From positions 868,001 through 932,000 of the forward strand of contig NC_010161.1 of assembly GCF_000196435.1 (NCBI RefSeq): a stretch of 64,000 nucleotides of DNA, read 5' to 3'. A model generated the notes under the pieces. It saw only the letters and a program-made list of their open reading frames with translations, did not search any database and was not told the DNA's origin. Origin of the DNA: Bartonella tribocorum CIP 105476 (GTDB lineage Bacteria > Pseudomonadota > Alphaproteobacteria > Rhizobiales > Rhizobiaceae). The position numbers and the translations under genes are program-made. Below are positions 29,433 through 38,865 of the stretch, in pieces (the stretch's first letter is position 1; every line of letters begins with the position of its first letter).

Positions 29433-29744
29433 ATGGGTAATATTTTTTCACCGACACATTTAATTATAATTTTATTGCTTATTTTATTGCTTTTCGGGCG
29501 TGGTAGAGTTGCTGAATTAATGGGCGATGTTGCTAAGGGAATTAAAGCTTTTAAAAAGAATATGAAGGAAGAAGAGGAGAGCATTGAGGATAAGGTTGAA
29601 ATGGCTGATACTTCTCAAGTAATTAATGAAGAATCTCAACAATCTCAGCCATTATCGGTAAAACGTGCCGCAATACGCAGAAAGGCTTCGTCTGACTCTA
29701 AAGGAGGGAAGGCATCTATTGCTAAAAAACAGCGTGTCAAATAA
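29433..29744 (+). CDS. tatA: Twin-arginine translocase subunit TatA
   Basis: TatA forms the variable-size translocation assembly of the Tat pathway, which exports folded proteins. The 103-residue product has a short membrane helix (about residues 6-22), a hinge FGRGR and an amphipathic helix ([19 protein letters not shown]). A charged unstructured tail follows. It is first in tatABC, with 55 bp before tatB. Confidence 0.95.
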   Translation: MGNIFSPTHLIIILLLILLLFGRGRVAELMGDVAKGIKAFKKNMKEEEESIEDKVEMADTSQVINEESQQSQPLSVKRAAIRRKASSDSKGGKASIAKKQRVK

Positions 29745-29799
29745 CAAAAACTTTATCATCATTGTGCATTATTTTTTATGAGAAAGTCGAGTATAAGCG

Positions 29800-30240
29800 A
29801 TGTTTGGGATTGATGGACCAGAGCTTGTCGTGATCTTACTTGTTCTCATCATTGTCATTGGGCCGAAAGATTTACCTAAAATACTCAAGACAATAGCAAA
29901 GCTAAGGGCGTATGTATCTTCAACAGCAAATGAACTTCGTCACCAGTTTGATGATGTAATAAAACAAATCGAGCGCGATGATTTACAAAAAACGTGTCCA
30001 GATATTAACAATTCAAGCAAGAAGTTGGCAGAAACTTTTGATCCCACTCAAAATACATTAGAGGATATCTACGATAATTGGGATGTTAAGGCAACACACC
30101 ATAAATCAAAAAAAGATAAAGAAATTTTGGAATGTGATCAAAAGGTAATCAAGAAAGATAGGGCGGTCTCTATAGTTTCTCATCATTCTGAAAACATTTC
30201 TGTTTCTTCTAAAGATAAAGAAAAAGAAGATGTATCATGA
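29800..30240 (+). CDS. tatB: Sec-independent translocase subunit TatB
   Basis: TatB forms with TatC the receptor that binds twin-arginine signal peptides. The 146-residue protein begins MFGIDGPELVVILLVLIIVIGPKDLP, here named by its motifs: an N-terminal membrane helix, the conserved GPKDLP turn (about 20-26) and an amphipathic helix. A long charged tail follows. Its stop overlaps the ATG of tatC by 4 bp (ATGA). Confidence 0.95.
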   Translation: MFGIDGPELVVILLVLIIVIGPKDLPKILKTIAKLRAYVSSTANELRHQFDDVIKQIERDDLQKTCPDINNSSKKLAETFDPTQNTLEDIYDNWDVKATHHKSKKDKEILECDQKVIKKDRAVSIVSHHSENISVSSKDKEKEDVS

Positions 30241-31019
30241 ATGTAAAAAAAGATGAAGTTGATGCCAATATGGCACCCCTTTTAGAACATTTCATTGAAC
30301 TTCGTCAGCGAATTATTTCTTCCTTGATTGCATTTATGATCGCTTTTATGATGTGTTTTTTTGTTAAAGATTATATCTTAAATTTTTTACTATGGCCGTA
30401 TCAGTGGGCAATGAAAATAGCAGGAGGGTATCCTGAGAGTATTCGTTTGCAATCAACGCAAGTATGGGAAACTTTTTTAACGAAGATGAAGCTTTCTGCC
30501 TTTGGGGGAATTATTTTATCTTTTCCCTATACAGCTTTTCAGTTTTATCGTTTTATTGCACCAGGGCTTTATAAAGATGAGCGCATGGCTTTTTTACCAT
30601 TTCTCATTGGTGGTCCTATTTTATTTTGTATCGGAGGGGCGTTCGTTTATGCTCTATTGGCACCCATAATACTATGGTTTAGCCTTTATCAACAATTTCT
30701 TCCAGATGCCCATTTAAAAATAGAGTTTATAGTGCGTATTTCTGATTATTTGGGTTTTATGACGTCATTTATCCTTATTTTTGGTTTGATCTTTCAATTG
30801 CCTCTGGTCATTAGTCTTTTAATAAAAGTTGGACTTTTAACGTCTCATGATTTGGTGTCTAAACGAAAATGGGCTATTCTGCTCTCTTTTATCATTGCGG
30901 CAATGATAACGCCGTCGGATTTTTTTACGATGTTTGCAGTCGCTTTACCAACAATAGCGCTTTATGAGATCTCAATTTTAATTGCTTATGGTATAGAAAA
31001 GAGAAGAAGATCCGCTTAA
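30237..31019 (+). CDS. tatC: Sec-independent translocase subunit TatC
   Basis: TatC is the polytopic core of the Tat receptor. The 260-residue protein has the N-terminal LLEHFIELRQRI signature (about 14-25) and six membrane segments. The periplasmic loop carries the FYRFIAPGLYKDER region that is strongly conserved in TatC. Start and stop overlap tatB by 4 bp, implying coupled translation. serS follows after 76 bp. Confidence 0.97.
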   Translation: MNVKKDEVDANMAPLLEHFIELRQRIISSLIAFMIAFMMCFFVKDYILNFLLWPYQWAMKIAGGYPESIRLQSTQVWETFLTKMKLSAFGGIILSFPYTAFQFYRFIAPGLYKDERMAFLPFLIGGPILFCIGGAFVYALLAPIILWFSLYQQFLPDAHLKIEFIVRISDYLGFMTSFILIFGLIFQLPLVISLLIKVGLLTSHDLVSKRKWAILLSFIIAAMITPSDFFTMFAVALPTIALYEISILIAYGIEKRRRSA

Positions 31020-31095
31020 GAAAAGTGTATAATCTTACGCGATGAGAAATGAGTAAAAACGATATAGAATAAAAATAATTAAATGAGGAATTTTG

Positions 31096-32373
31096 ATGCT
31101 TGATATTAAGTGGATTCGTGAAAATCCTGAGAAATTAGATAAAGCGCTCGTAAGTAGAGGTCTTGAGCCACAAGCTGAAAGGTTAATACAACTTGATTTT
31201 GCACGCCGGTCGCATGTTGCTAAGGTGCAGTTGGCGCAGGAGCGTCGCAATGCGGTTTCAAAGGAAATAGGACAAGCTTTAGCTGTATCTGACGAGAAAA
31301 TGGCTGAACGTCTTAGGTCTGAAGTTGAAGAGCTTAAAGTCTTTCTTTCTTCTGCAACAGCGGAAGAGAAACAGCTGACGGAAAGTCTTGAAAAAATTCT
31401 TTCAGCACTTCCCAATATTCCATTGGATGATGTTCCAGAGGGTAAAGATGAAAGTGATAATGTCGTCATTCGACATTTTGGGCTACCTCCAACATTTAAT
31501 TTTACACCAAAGGAGCATTTTGATCTTGGTCAAGATCTCAAGCAGATGAACTTTGAGCGCGCTAGTCGTTTGTCTGGAACTCGTTTTACGGTGCTTTCAG
31601 GAGCGTTAGCACGGCTAGAACGTGCATTGGGACAATTTATGCTTGATGTGCATGTCAATGAGCATGGTTATACAGAAGTTTCTGTGCCTCTTCTTGTTCG
31701 TGATGAGATTGTTTATGGAGCAGCCCAATTACCGAAGTTTGCTGAAGATCTTTTTCAAACAACAGATGGTCGATGGCTTATTTCAACAGCAGAAGTGCCA
31801 TTAACCAACTTGGTCAACGATGAAATTCTTGAAGTATCAGATTTGCCACTGCGATTTTCTTCTTTATCTCCCTGTTTTCGTTCAGAGGCGGGAGCTGCTG
31901 GCCGTGATACGCGCGGTATGTTGCGTCAGCACCAATTTTGGAAGGTAGAAATGGTCTCGATTACCAGTGAAGAGCAGTCTCTCATGGAATTGGAACGTAT
32001 GACGGAATGTGCAGAAGATATATTAAAACGACTCGGTTTGCCTTTTCGCACAGTGGTTCTTTCTACGGGGGATATGGGGTTTGCAGCACGTAAAACCTAT
32101 GACATTGAGGTTTGGCTTCCTGGTCAAGAATGTTATCGTGAAATTTCTAGCTGTTCAGTTTGTGGAGACTTTCAAGGTCGACGTATGAATGCTCGCTATC
32201 GTAAAGAAGGTGATAAAAAATTGCATTTTGTTCATAGCCTTAATGGTTCTGGTACAGCTGTTGGCCGTTGTCTTATTGCTGTGCTTGAAAATTATCAACA
32301 GGCTGATGGATCAATTATTGTTCCAGATGTTTTACAACCCTATATGGGAGGCATGCGTTGTATTTCTGCTTAA
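31096..32373 (+). CDS. serS: Seryl-tRNA synthetase
   Basis: SerRS charges tRNA-Ser (and tRNA-Sec where present). The 425-residue class II synthetase has an N-terminal antiparallel coiled coil (about 30-100) that contacts the tRNA long arm. Motif 2 is [21 protein letters not shown] (discussed by its ends, about 255-275), and motif 3 is [16 protein letters not shown] (about 380-395). ATG 31096 follows AGGAA; an adjacent TTG at 31093 is not needed. The rhizobial order serS-surE-pcm is kept here, except that surE is a stub. Confidence 0.97.
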   Translation: MLDIKWIRENPEKLDKALVSRGLEPQAERLIQLDFARRSHVAKVQLAQERRNAVSKEIGQALAVSDEKMAERLRSEVEELKVFLSSATAEEKQLTESLEKILSALPNIPLDDVPEGKDESDNVVIRHFGLPPTFNFTPKEHFDLGQDLKQMNFERASRLSGTRFTVLSGALARLERALGQFMLDVHVNEHGYTEVSVPLLVRDEIVYGAAQLPKFAEDLFQTTDGRWLISTAEVPLTNLVNDEILEVSDLPLRFSSLSPCFRSEAGAAGRDTRGMLRQHQFWKVEMVSITSEEQSLMELERMTECAEDILKRLGLPFRTVVLSTGDMGFAARKTYDIEVWLPGQECYREISSCSVCGDFQGRRMNARYRKEGDKKLHFVHSLNGSGTAVGRCLIAVLENYQQADGSIIVPDVLQPYMGGMRCISA

Positions 32374-32394
32374 TTTTTTGAAAGGAGAAACAAT

Positions 32395-32490
32395 ATGCGT
32401 TTATTGCAAAGAGGTAATGGTATGCAAACGCAAGGTTTTGCCATTTTAAAAGAGGCAGTTTTTAGGGACGATAAAAGTACATCTCTATGA
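32395..32490 (+). pseudogene. surE: Remnant of surE (5'-nucleotidase/survival protein E), N-terminal stub
   Basis: Between serS and pcm lies a 31-codon frame with its own strong ribosome-binding site (AAGGAG, 32382-32387). The peptide MRLLQRGNGMQTQGFAILKE aligns with the SurE N-terminus, which normally starts MRILLTNDDG and continues with a GLAxLE-like helix. The catalytic Asp-Asp pair is gone, and the remaining roughly 220 codons are missing. SurE is expected at exactly this position in Rhizobiales. I read it as an internal deletion that spared the start region. Confidence 0.65.
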
Positions 32491-32494
32491 GAGA

Positions 32495-33166
32495 GTGAAT
32501 GATACTATGGGGCAAAAGGATATTTTACAATTTCGTGAGGAGTTGGCTGCTCTTGTACTGAAAATGCGTAGCAAAGGCATCGATGACGTGCGATTTTTTT
32601 CGGCATTAGAGAAAATTCCACGTCAACAATTTGTTTCTGCTCCTTGGTTTAATAGTGCTTATGATAATAAAGTTATTCCCCTTGAGTGTGGTGAATATAT
32701 GGAACGTTTGGAAGAACAACTCTTGATTCTTGCGGCACTATCATTGAAAAAAAAGCACCGTGTCTTAGAAATTGGTACAGGCTCTGGCTTTTGTACGGCT
32801 CTTATGGCATGTTTGAGTGACCGTGTGACAACGATTGATCGTTATAAAACGCTTGTTGATTTGGCTCGCCAAAAATTTCAAACTTTAGGCATCGAAAATA
32901 TTGTTATACGGCAGATTGATGGAAATCATAGTGTGACAGGTTTGGGATCATTTGATCGCATCCTTATTTGGCCATCACGTTCTGATGAACCCAAGGAATT
33001 TTTAGAACTTTTAGCTGAAAATGGAATTCTCATTCAGGCGATAGGACCTGATGAAGGGGTACAAACGGTGACGCGCTATACAAAAATTGGGTGTCGATTT
33101 GAGTGTTTAGAATTGTTTCAAGTGCGTTATCAACCTTTTATTAAAGGTATTGCGGAGATACTTTAA
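32495..33166 (+). CDS. pcm: Protein-L-isoaspartate O-methyltransferase family protein
   Basis: Pcm starts repair of isoaspartyl residues by methylating them with S-adenosylmethionine. The 223-residue protein has the SAM motif VLEIGTGSGFCTAL (about 90-103) and the family opening with PRQQF. Where classical Pcm has the GQTIS loop this protein has LECGEYME, a form I associate with rhizobial Pcm proteins, so substrate range may differ. A GTG start at 32495 is likely; ATG 32507 is possible. It directly follows the surE stub. Confidence 0.82.
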   Translation: MNDTMGQKDILQFREELAALVLKMRSKGIDDVRFFSALEKIPRQQFVSAPWFNSAYDNKVIPLECGEYMERLEEQLLILAALSLKKKHRVLEIGTGSGFCTALMACLSDRVTTIDRYKTLVDLARQKFQTLGIENIVIRQIDGNHSVTGLGSFDRILIWPSRSDEPKEFLELLAENGILIQAIGPDEGVQTVTRYTKIGCRFECLELFQVRYQPFIKGIAEIL

Positions 33167-33321
33167 TTTTTAAAATTTAAGAAAGAGCGCAAATTATTTC
33201 ACTTTTTTATTTCCTTTAAATTCATTTTGATCTTGATTAAAGATATTTATGAATAAAACATATCATTTTAACTCTTCGGTAATTTAAAAAAGCTTTAATG
33301 GAGTGAGTTGAGTATTGATGA

Positions 33322-34503
33322 GTGAGCAAAACGATGTGTTTAAAAGCTTTGGATAAAATTTTCCGGCATAATTTTCAGAAAATAACTTTTTTAGCGGTGG
33401 CAACTATTGTTGCTGGTTGTAGTTCTGGGACACAACGTTTTTCCAATATTTTCTCTCATCATACGGTATCATCTCAATCAAATATATCGAATTCTATGTC
33501 TACAGATCCACGAGTGCTAGCGTACGGTGGGGATATGATACAAAGCACTGAATTGCCACCTGTGGAACCAAGTAATAATTCGTGGATTGATGACAATTCT
33601 CCACAGCAAGGTAGGGGAGATTCTTCTGATGGTCGCGTTATGGGGGGGCCTCCACGTAATCTTGGCACACTTTCCCGTTCACAAATGGATAATTCTCCTA
33701 TTTTTCGACGGAATTCTTATATTGTCCAGAGTGGAGATACGCTCTTGAGTATTGCACGACAAGTAGGGGTTAGTGTTGAGGCATTAAAATCAGCAAATGG
33801 TATAAACAGCAATTCCATTTATATCGGCCAGGTTCTTGTGCTTCCAAGCAGGCGTACATTAGCAACTTCAAAAGCACCCAGTCGTAACGATTGGGCAGCG
33901 TCAACAGCAGAATCTTCATCTCAATCTCAAGTGATGTCTTCTATAAAGCCGAAGAAGACTTCTCCTATATATAAAGCTCCTGTAACACCACCACCTTCTG
34001 CACAGATGAACAGGTCAAATTTTGAAAAAAAATCTTCTCAACAGACGATGCAATTGAATCATGACGCTGATTTATCAGGTACTGTTACGAATACAGATAA
34101 TATTAAGACGCCGCAAGCTACAGGAATTTCTAAGATGCGTTGGCCAGTACGGGGGCGTTTATTAAGCCAATTTGGTCAAAAAAAAGGAACGGTAATGAAT
34201 CGAGGAATAGATATTGCTGTGCCTGAAGGATCATCGGTAAAGGCATCAGAAAATGGTGTCGTTATTTACGCGGGAGATGGATTAAAAGAGCTGGGTAATG
34301 TTGTCATGATTCGACATGAGAATAATATTATCACTATTTATGGATGTAATAGTAAGATTACTGTTAACAAAGGACAAAGGATAAGACGTGGTGATGAGAT
34401 TGCTAAGTCAGGTGTTTCAGGAAATGTTAAAACGCCACGTGTTTATTTTGAGATGCGGAAGAATTCATTACCAGTTGATCCGCTTAAATATTTAGAAAAC
34501 TAA
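33322..34503 (+). CDS. LysM / degenerate LytM (M23-like) lipoprotein, NlpD/DipM type
   Basis: This envelope lipoprotein of 393 residues is likely to bind peptidoglycan and regulate amidases during division. A lipobox VAGC places the acylated cysteine at residue 33. One LysM domain spans about 132-176 (YIVQSGDTLLSIA). A low-complexity linker leads to a LytM domain from about 272. The zinc ligands of active M23 peptidases are replaced: the first His by Asn (MNRGIDIA) and the HxH by R-V-Y (PRVYFE), so it should be non-catalytic like EnvC or NlpD. It follows pcm, as in other Rhizobiales. The start is GTG 33322 or ATG 33334. Confidence 0.88.
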   Translation: MSKTMCLKALDKIFRHNFQKITFLAVATIVAGCSSGTQRFSNIFSHHTVSSQSNISNSMSTDPRVLAYGGDMIQSTELPPVEPSNNSWIDDNSPQQGRGDSSDGRVMGGPPRNLGTLSRSQMDNSPIFRRNSYIVQSGDTLLSIARQVGVSVEALKSANGINSNSIYIGQVLVLPSRRTLATSKAPSRNDWAASTAESSSQSQVMSSIKPKKTSPIYKAPVTPPPSAQMNRSNFEKKSSQQTMQLNHDADLSGTVTNTDNIKTPQATGISKMRWPVRGRLLSQFGQKKGTVMNRGIDIAVPEGSSVKASENGVVIYAGDGLKELGNVVMIRHENNIITIYGCNSKITVNKGQRIRRGDEIAKSGVSGNVKTPRVYFEMRKNSLPVDPLKYLEN

Positions 34504-34572
34504 TTTATTGATGACGTTAAGTTTGAATAATCTTATAGTTTATAGAAATTTCGTGAAAAACAATTTATTTTC

Positions 34573-34880
34573 TTAAACCAATAGGCACGCATCAGAACGT
34601 TTTAATCTTCTGCTTTCGGAGCTAATTCTGCAATAACATGATCTTTCTGCTCGCTTTGCTCTTTTCGATGATTCAAGATACCAAGTAATGCTTGAGGAGT
34701 CGAATAACCAATTTGTGGTATTGCTCTTTCTTTTCAAGCTGTTCATATATGATAAAGTACTGACGTGCTTCATATACTTTATCATTATGCTTGATCATTG
34801 AAAGGTGTTTACTTGTGTCTAATGTCATGTGATAGCAGAAAACCATTGGTTTAGAAGAGCCGTTCGCTGGGTTCATTCGA
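34573..34880 (-). pseudogene. AntA/AntB-family phage antirepressor, frameshifted remnant
   Basis: On the minus strand one frame reads YHMTLDTSKHLSMIKHNDK and then YEARQYFI, the conserved core of AntA/AntB antirepressors. A second frame continues with TPQALLGILNH, KDHVIAELAPKAED, which is the usual middle of such proteins, before a stop. The N-terminus is missing and there is at least one frameshift. It lies next to repeat copy D in the same orientation, so both may come from one phage-derived insertion. Confidence 0.65.
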
Positions 34881-34911
34881 TTACTATCATCTTTGTGTTG
34901 ATGAAGTATAA

Positions 34912-35155
34912 GACGATAGCATCGTACTATCTGTCAGCATTCAATGTTCCGACTGCTTTTGCAGTTAAGAGGAGGCATGAAAAGAGATATTTCACTTCCT
35001 ATCATAAATAAATTTTCTCTCCATGTTCATTTCACAGGTGTGATGTGCAAGAAAATCATTTTGATTCATTCAAAGGGTTTGAAATGAGGGAGTTTTGCGG
35101 TATTTAGCTCTATCATTTGACATTTAAAATAATGAATTATCTCTATAAATTAAAT
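34912..35155 (-). repeat. Dispersed integrase-leader repeat, copy D
   Basis: On the minus strand this aligns with the whole leader: the outer part (GGGTTTGAAATGAGGGAG on the plus strand matches the complement of CTCTCATTTCAAACC in copy B), the GTGATGTGCAAG core and then the integrase start region to TTCAATGTTCCGAC. It extends farther into the coding part than most copies. No intact frame remains. Confidence 0.65.
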
Positions 35156-35430
35156 TTTTTTCATTAGAAAAATTATTTTATATCATTTATTGAGTGAGTA
35201 AGAAGGCTTCTCGTTGTAGGATATATGATAGAGAGAAATAAATCTGTTTTTTAAATATTTTTCTTATTGTATTCTATCTCTTAAGGATTTATTGCATTTT
35301 TATAAAGCTGAGATTAAATTATCTTGTCATCGCTTTTTATAATGAATTCTTTAGGAAAGTTTTTCTGAATCAGGATTTTATTTTAACAGAGTGGAAAATA
35401 ATACCTGAAGTTTAACTATAGGAGATAAAA

Positions 35431-35892
35431 ATGTTTATTACGAACGCTTATGCTCAGGGCGCAGGCGATGTTTCCGGTGGAATTTCATTTGTTGGCGCTA
35501 TCCCACTCATTTTAATTTTTGCAATTATGTATTTTTTTATCATTCGTCCACAGCGTGCACAAATGAAAAAACGTCAGGAAATGCTTGATGCAGTACGTCG
35601 CGGTGATACAGTTATAACGGGTGGTGGTATTATTGGCAAGGTTACGAAGGTTCACAATGAGAGTGGTGAATTAGAGGTTGAAATTGGTGAGAGTATGAAT
35701 ATTCGTGTTCTTCGCTCAACATTAGCTGATGTGCGCGTTAAAGGTGAGCCGATTGCAGAAAAGAAATCAAAGCTTAATGCTAAAGCAAAAACACCACAAA
35801 AGTCTAAATCTAAAACGGCAACGAACGAGAATGTGAGTATCTCTAAAGAGAAAAAAGCTATATCAAAGGAAAATAAAGAAAATGCATCTTAG
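35431..35892 (+). CDS. yajC: Sec translocon accessory protein YajC
   Basis: YajC associates with SecDF-YidC at the Sec translocon. The 153-residue protein has one membrane helix (about 22-40), the conserved IRPQRAQMKKRQEML motif and a small beta domain with GDTVITGGGIIGKV (about 67-80). A Lys-rich tail of about 45 residues extends beyond the usual 110. AGGAG at 35420-35424 precedes the ATG. In related genomes secD/secF follow directly; here 450 bp without a recognisable gene follow. Confidence 0.95.
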   Translation: MFITNAYAQGAGDVSGGISFVGAIPLILIFAIMYFFIIRPQRAQMKKRQEMLDAVRRGDTVITGGGIIGKVTKVHNESGELEVEIGESMNIRVLRSTLADVRVKGEPIAEKKSKLNAKAKTPQKSKSKTATNENVSISKEKKAISKENKENAS

Positions 35893-36342
35893 AGTGTAAA
35901 TGTAATTTATATTTTAAAAGTATTTTTATATAAAATGTCGAGATATAAAGATAGTTTCATTAGAAGGAATAATTTTTATAGTCATTAAAAAGAAATAGTG
36001 TCTTTGTTTTTTGTAGACGATTAAAATAGTTAATTTATTTATGGGATATTACGGAAAATTTTTCTGTCTTTTAAATAAAGTCCTTATTTCTATAAAAAGA
36101 ATTTTCTCACTTTTGAGTCAACTAAGTTGAGGACAGTTTTAAAAACGTAGATAAGTATAGCCTCGCGGGTTATTGCTAGTTTTTCATATATTTTTGTATG
36201 ATTCAATCAAGATTTATAGTAAAAATTTCTACCTCAATATGTCGGTAGGCTATGGTTAACATATCAATGTTTGTATTGCCATTAACTTTTATAGTGAGAA
36301 GTAAAAGACAAGCGGATTTTCAAAAATAAAAGGTGCTTATTT
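35893..36342. other. Gap after yajC where secDF would be expected
   Basis: About 450 bp of AT-rich sequence with no ORF of note and no stretch that I can match to SecD or SecF. The promoter and ribosome-binding site of the Mth938 gene lie at its right end (AAAAGGTGC near 36330). Confidence 0.4.
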
Positions 36343-36729
36343 ATGTCCGATGCAATTCAAATTCGTGAAGCACATTTTCCAAGTCGTGCGCCTATTGATG
36401 CTTATGGAAATGGTGGATTTCGTTTTGCTGATATGTCACATAAAGGTTCTATTATTTGTGTCCCATCAGGAATTTATGGCATTGATATGGCAGGGCCTAT
36501 TCCCACTCAACGGGATCTATCTCGTATTTTAGAAGAAGCAAATGAGATTGAAGTTTTATTAATAGGTACTGGAACTGAATTATTACGATTACCTGAAGAG
36601 TTACGGGGCCTTTTATGGGAAAAGCGTATTTCATCAGATACAATGGGTACGGGTGCAGCGGTGCGTACATTTAATGTTTTATTGGCTGAAGATCGCGCTG
36701 TTGCAGCCTTATTATTTGCGGTAGAATAA
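36343..36729 (+). CDS. Mth938 domain-containing protein (NDUFAF3-like)
   Basis: The 128-residue product is a single Mth938/DUF498 domain, with the motifs YGNGGFRF, a central IDMAGPIPT and LIGTGTELLRLPEELR. The mitochondrial relative NDUFAF3 is a complex I assembly factor, and bacterial members lie near secDF and a squalene/phytoene-synthase-like gene, as here (37831). A role in respiratory complex I assembly is inferred from that relationship. No catalytic residues are known. Confidence 0.85.
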   Translation: MSDAIQIREAHFPSRAPIDAYGNGGFRFADMSHKGSIICVPSGIYGIDMAGPIPTQRDLSRILEEANEIEVLLIGTGTELLRLPEELRGLLWEKRISSDTMGTGAAVRTFNVLLAEDRAVAALLFAVE

Positions 36730-36949
36730 AGTATTATTTAATAAAATAAATATTCTTGCTTAGCCATAAAAGACGGGGGGTATTATTTTATTGTGCGGCA
36801 AAATACCGTTGTTTAGGGTGGTCATATAAGGAACATAATATACATTAACGCATTAAGTGTATTTTAATACAGCAGCAAATATTCAGAATTAGGCTAGTCT
36901 GTGGTATCTAGTGTATCACATAAGGTGATAAGCCTCTGGCACTAACAAC
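36730..36949. other. Gap after the Mth938 gene
   Basis: These 220 bp are AT-rich with no ORF. They lead directly into repeat copy E. Confidence 0.3.
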
Positions 36950-37146
36950 GCATTGATTTATAATGATAATTTAGCGTTATTCATATTGAATGAGAGTCCC
37001 GAATAACCTAAGATTGTCTCATTTTAAATTAGTTTATATTGCTTCAATCAAAACCACTCATTTGCACATAACAAGTGGGATGAATGTGTGGATCAAATTT
37101 GTATAAGAAAGGACTAAAAATGCTTCTTATGATCGTCTCAAGTAAC
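36950..37146 (+). repeat. Dispersed integrase-leader repeat, copy E
   Basis: A full leader, from CATTGATTTATAATGATAAT to AAGAAAGGACTAAAAATGC, is followed by only about 25 bp of the integrase start (CTTCTTATGATCGTCTCAAG) before it joins an inverted copy. The 5' part is the best preserved example of the outer leader. Confidence 0.75.
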
Positions 37147-37149
37147 AAG

Positions 37150-37236
37150 CCGGCACCATCATTATATTTGCCTGCTCCCAATGTTGCGACAGATCTTGCA
37201 TTAAGACGGTTCATAAGAAGCATTTTTAGTCCTTTT
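37150..37236 (-). repeat. Dispersed integrase-leader repeat, copy F, tail-to-tail with E
   Basis: On the minus strand this reads AGGACTAAAAATGCTTCTTA followed by TGAACCGTCTT, CAACATTGGGAGCAGG and GATGGTGCCGGCTT, the integrase start region in opposite orientation to copy E. Its leader is lost beyond about 37236. With E it makes a large inverted repeat with arms at about 37112-37142 and 37206-37234. Confidence 0.75.
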
Positions 37237-37830
37237 TAAAGAGTACTTACATACCCGCTCTACGTGTGAAGTGAAAGGGAATAGATTTGAAACAAGAGAG
37301 TCAAGTCATAAAATCTTAGTTTTTTTCATTCAACAGACAAAACGATAAATTATTATTATAAATTAATTTGTTATGAGCAGTAGGAACATGTTAAGAGCAA
37401 TTGGATTTTTGACAGACAGATGTGGGTGGAAATCTTTGTTCTTTGAGGTGGCGGGAAGAGGTCAATAATTTGTTTTAAGTCTTTGTGATCAGTACATTAT
37501 CATCTATTCAGTCAAAAAGTGTTTTGCATTGTCTGTTGTTCTAAGTTTCATGATGCATGTTACGGTTCATTTTTGGCTGTTTTTACGATAAATAAAAGCT
37601 TAAATCCTATAAGATAAATTTTATCAAAAAAATGATTTATTTAATTTTAAAGATTCTTCTTTTTGAAAAGAAAAGACCCTAAGAAGAAATTTTCATTCAT
37701 AATACGGTTAAAAGACACATTTAAAAATCTTATTCTCTGAGCTGTATTTTCTTATCTCTCATTTTTTAATATGAATAAAAAGAGAATTTTAATTTAATTG
37801 CTAAAAAAGGAACGTTAATAGGCTCATAGA
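37237..37830. other. Gap before the squalene/phytoene-synthase-like gene
   Basis: About 590 bp of AT-rich sequence. I see no supportable gene. The ribosome-binding site AAGGAACG at about 37806 is near its right end. Confidence 0.35.
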
Positions 37831-38691
37831 ATGATAGGTTCTCTTCCTTATAGTTTTGATATTTTACGCAACATAGATCGTGATCGCTATATATCGGTTT
37901 TATTTGCACCTAAAAAAAAGCGCAAAGCATTGGCTGCTCTCTACGCATTTAATGCTGAGATTTCTCGTATTCGTGAAAGTGTCCATGATCCATTCATCGG
38001 AGAAATACGATTACGCTGGTGGTATGATTCTATCGCACATGGTGAAATGCAAACGAGTGGAAATAATCCGATTTTGAGTGATTTATGGGCAGCAATGACT
38101 CTTTTTAATTTACCTAAGACAGCTTTTTTACGGTATTGTGATGCACAAATTTTAGATCTCTATCACAATCCGATAGAAACACTTCATGATCTCGAGTATT
38201 ATTGTGGTGAGACAGCAAGTATAATTTTACAGCTTTCTTGTCAGGTATTAGATCCTGATGCCGCACAAGACTTTACGGATATCTATGAACATGGAGGGAT
38301 TGCTCAAGGATTAAGCGGTGTATTACGACTTTTATCATTCATGCAATCACGATATCACTACTATTTACCTACCGATATGCTGAAGGCTGTAGGGGTGAAT
38401 AGGAAGGATTTAGACTCTCATCATCTTAGTGATCAACAAAAGGGCCATATTGTTGAAGCTATGGTCGCATTATCACGCGATCATTATAGCAAATTTTACG
38501 CATATTCTCATGCTTTACCTAGAGCTCTTAAGCCAGCATTTCTTCCATTGGTCATTATACCGGCTTCTCTTCAAAAAGCTTTACAGCTGAGGTCTGCAAT
38601 TTTTCAAGAAAGCGCAACTTTACCATTGATACATCGCTATTGGTTGATAACAAGAGCCGCAATAAGCGGTAATTTTCCAAAGATATTATAA
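37831..38691 (+). CDS. Squalene/phytoene-synthase-like protein (NDUFAF6-like)
   Basis: The 286-residue protein has the all-alpha squalene/phytoene synthase fold signature: LYAFNAEISRIRE (about 47-59), LRWWYDSI (about 73-80) and a second helix pair around GGIAQGLSGVLRLL (about 160-173). The first Asp-rich motif of the catalytic enzymes is altered (NAEIS), which argues against prenyl diphosphate coupling. The mitochondrial relative NDUFAF6 is a complex I assembly factor. Its pairing with the Mth938 gene supports an assembly role; this is inference. Confidence 0.82.
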   Translation: MIGSLPYSFDILRNIDRDRYISVLFAPKKKRKALAALYAFNAEISRIRESVHDPFIGEIRLRWWYDSIAHGEMQTSGNNPILSDLWAAMTLFNLPKTAFLRYCDAQILDLYHNPIETLHDLEYYCGETASIILQLSCQVLDPDAAQDFTDIYEHGGIAQGLSGVLRLLSFMQSRYHYYLPTDMLKAVGVNRKDLDSHHLSDQQKGHIVEAMVALSRDHYSKFYAYSHALPRALKPAFLPLVIIPASLQKALQLRSAIFQESATLPLIHRYWLITRAAISGNFPKIL

Positions 38692-38865
38692 AAGGATATG
38701 ACGACGTTAGAGTTAGGCTGATTTTTTTCATGTTGAAGATAAAGGGAGATATTGTCATTCCAAATCATTTCTTTGTTATCAAAAATATTGATATCGTTCT
38801 TTCTATGAATGCAAAAGAATGAGAAATTTTAAGACCTTGAAAATACGGTGTATGGGATAACTGCG
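38692..38865. other. Gap after the phytoene-synthase-like gene
   Basis: 174 bp with no ORF, leading into repeat copy G. Confidence 0.3.

Noticed and set aside
34573..34876. Two overlapping minus-strand ORFs as separate hypothetical genes
   Set aside because: Their pieces join into one antirepressor-like protein across a frameshift.
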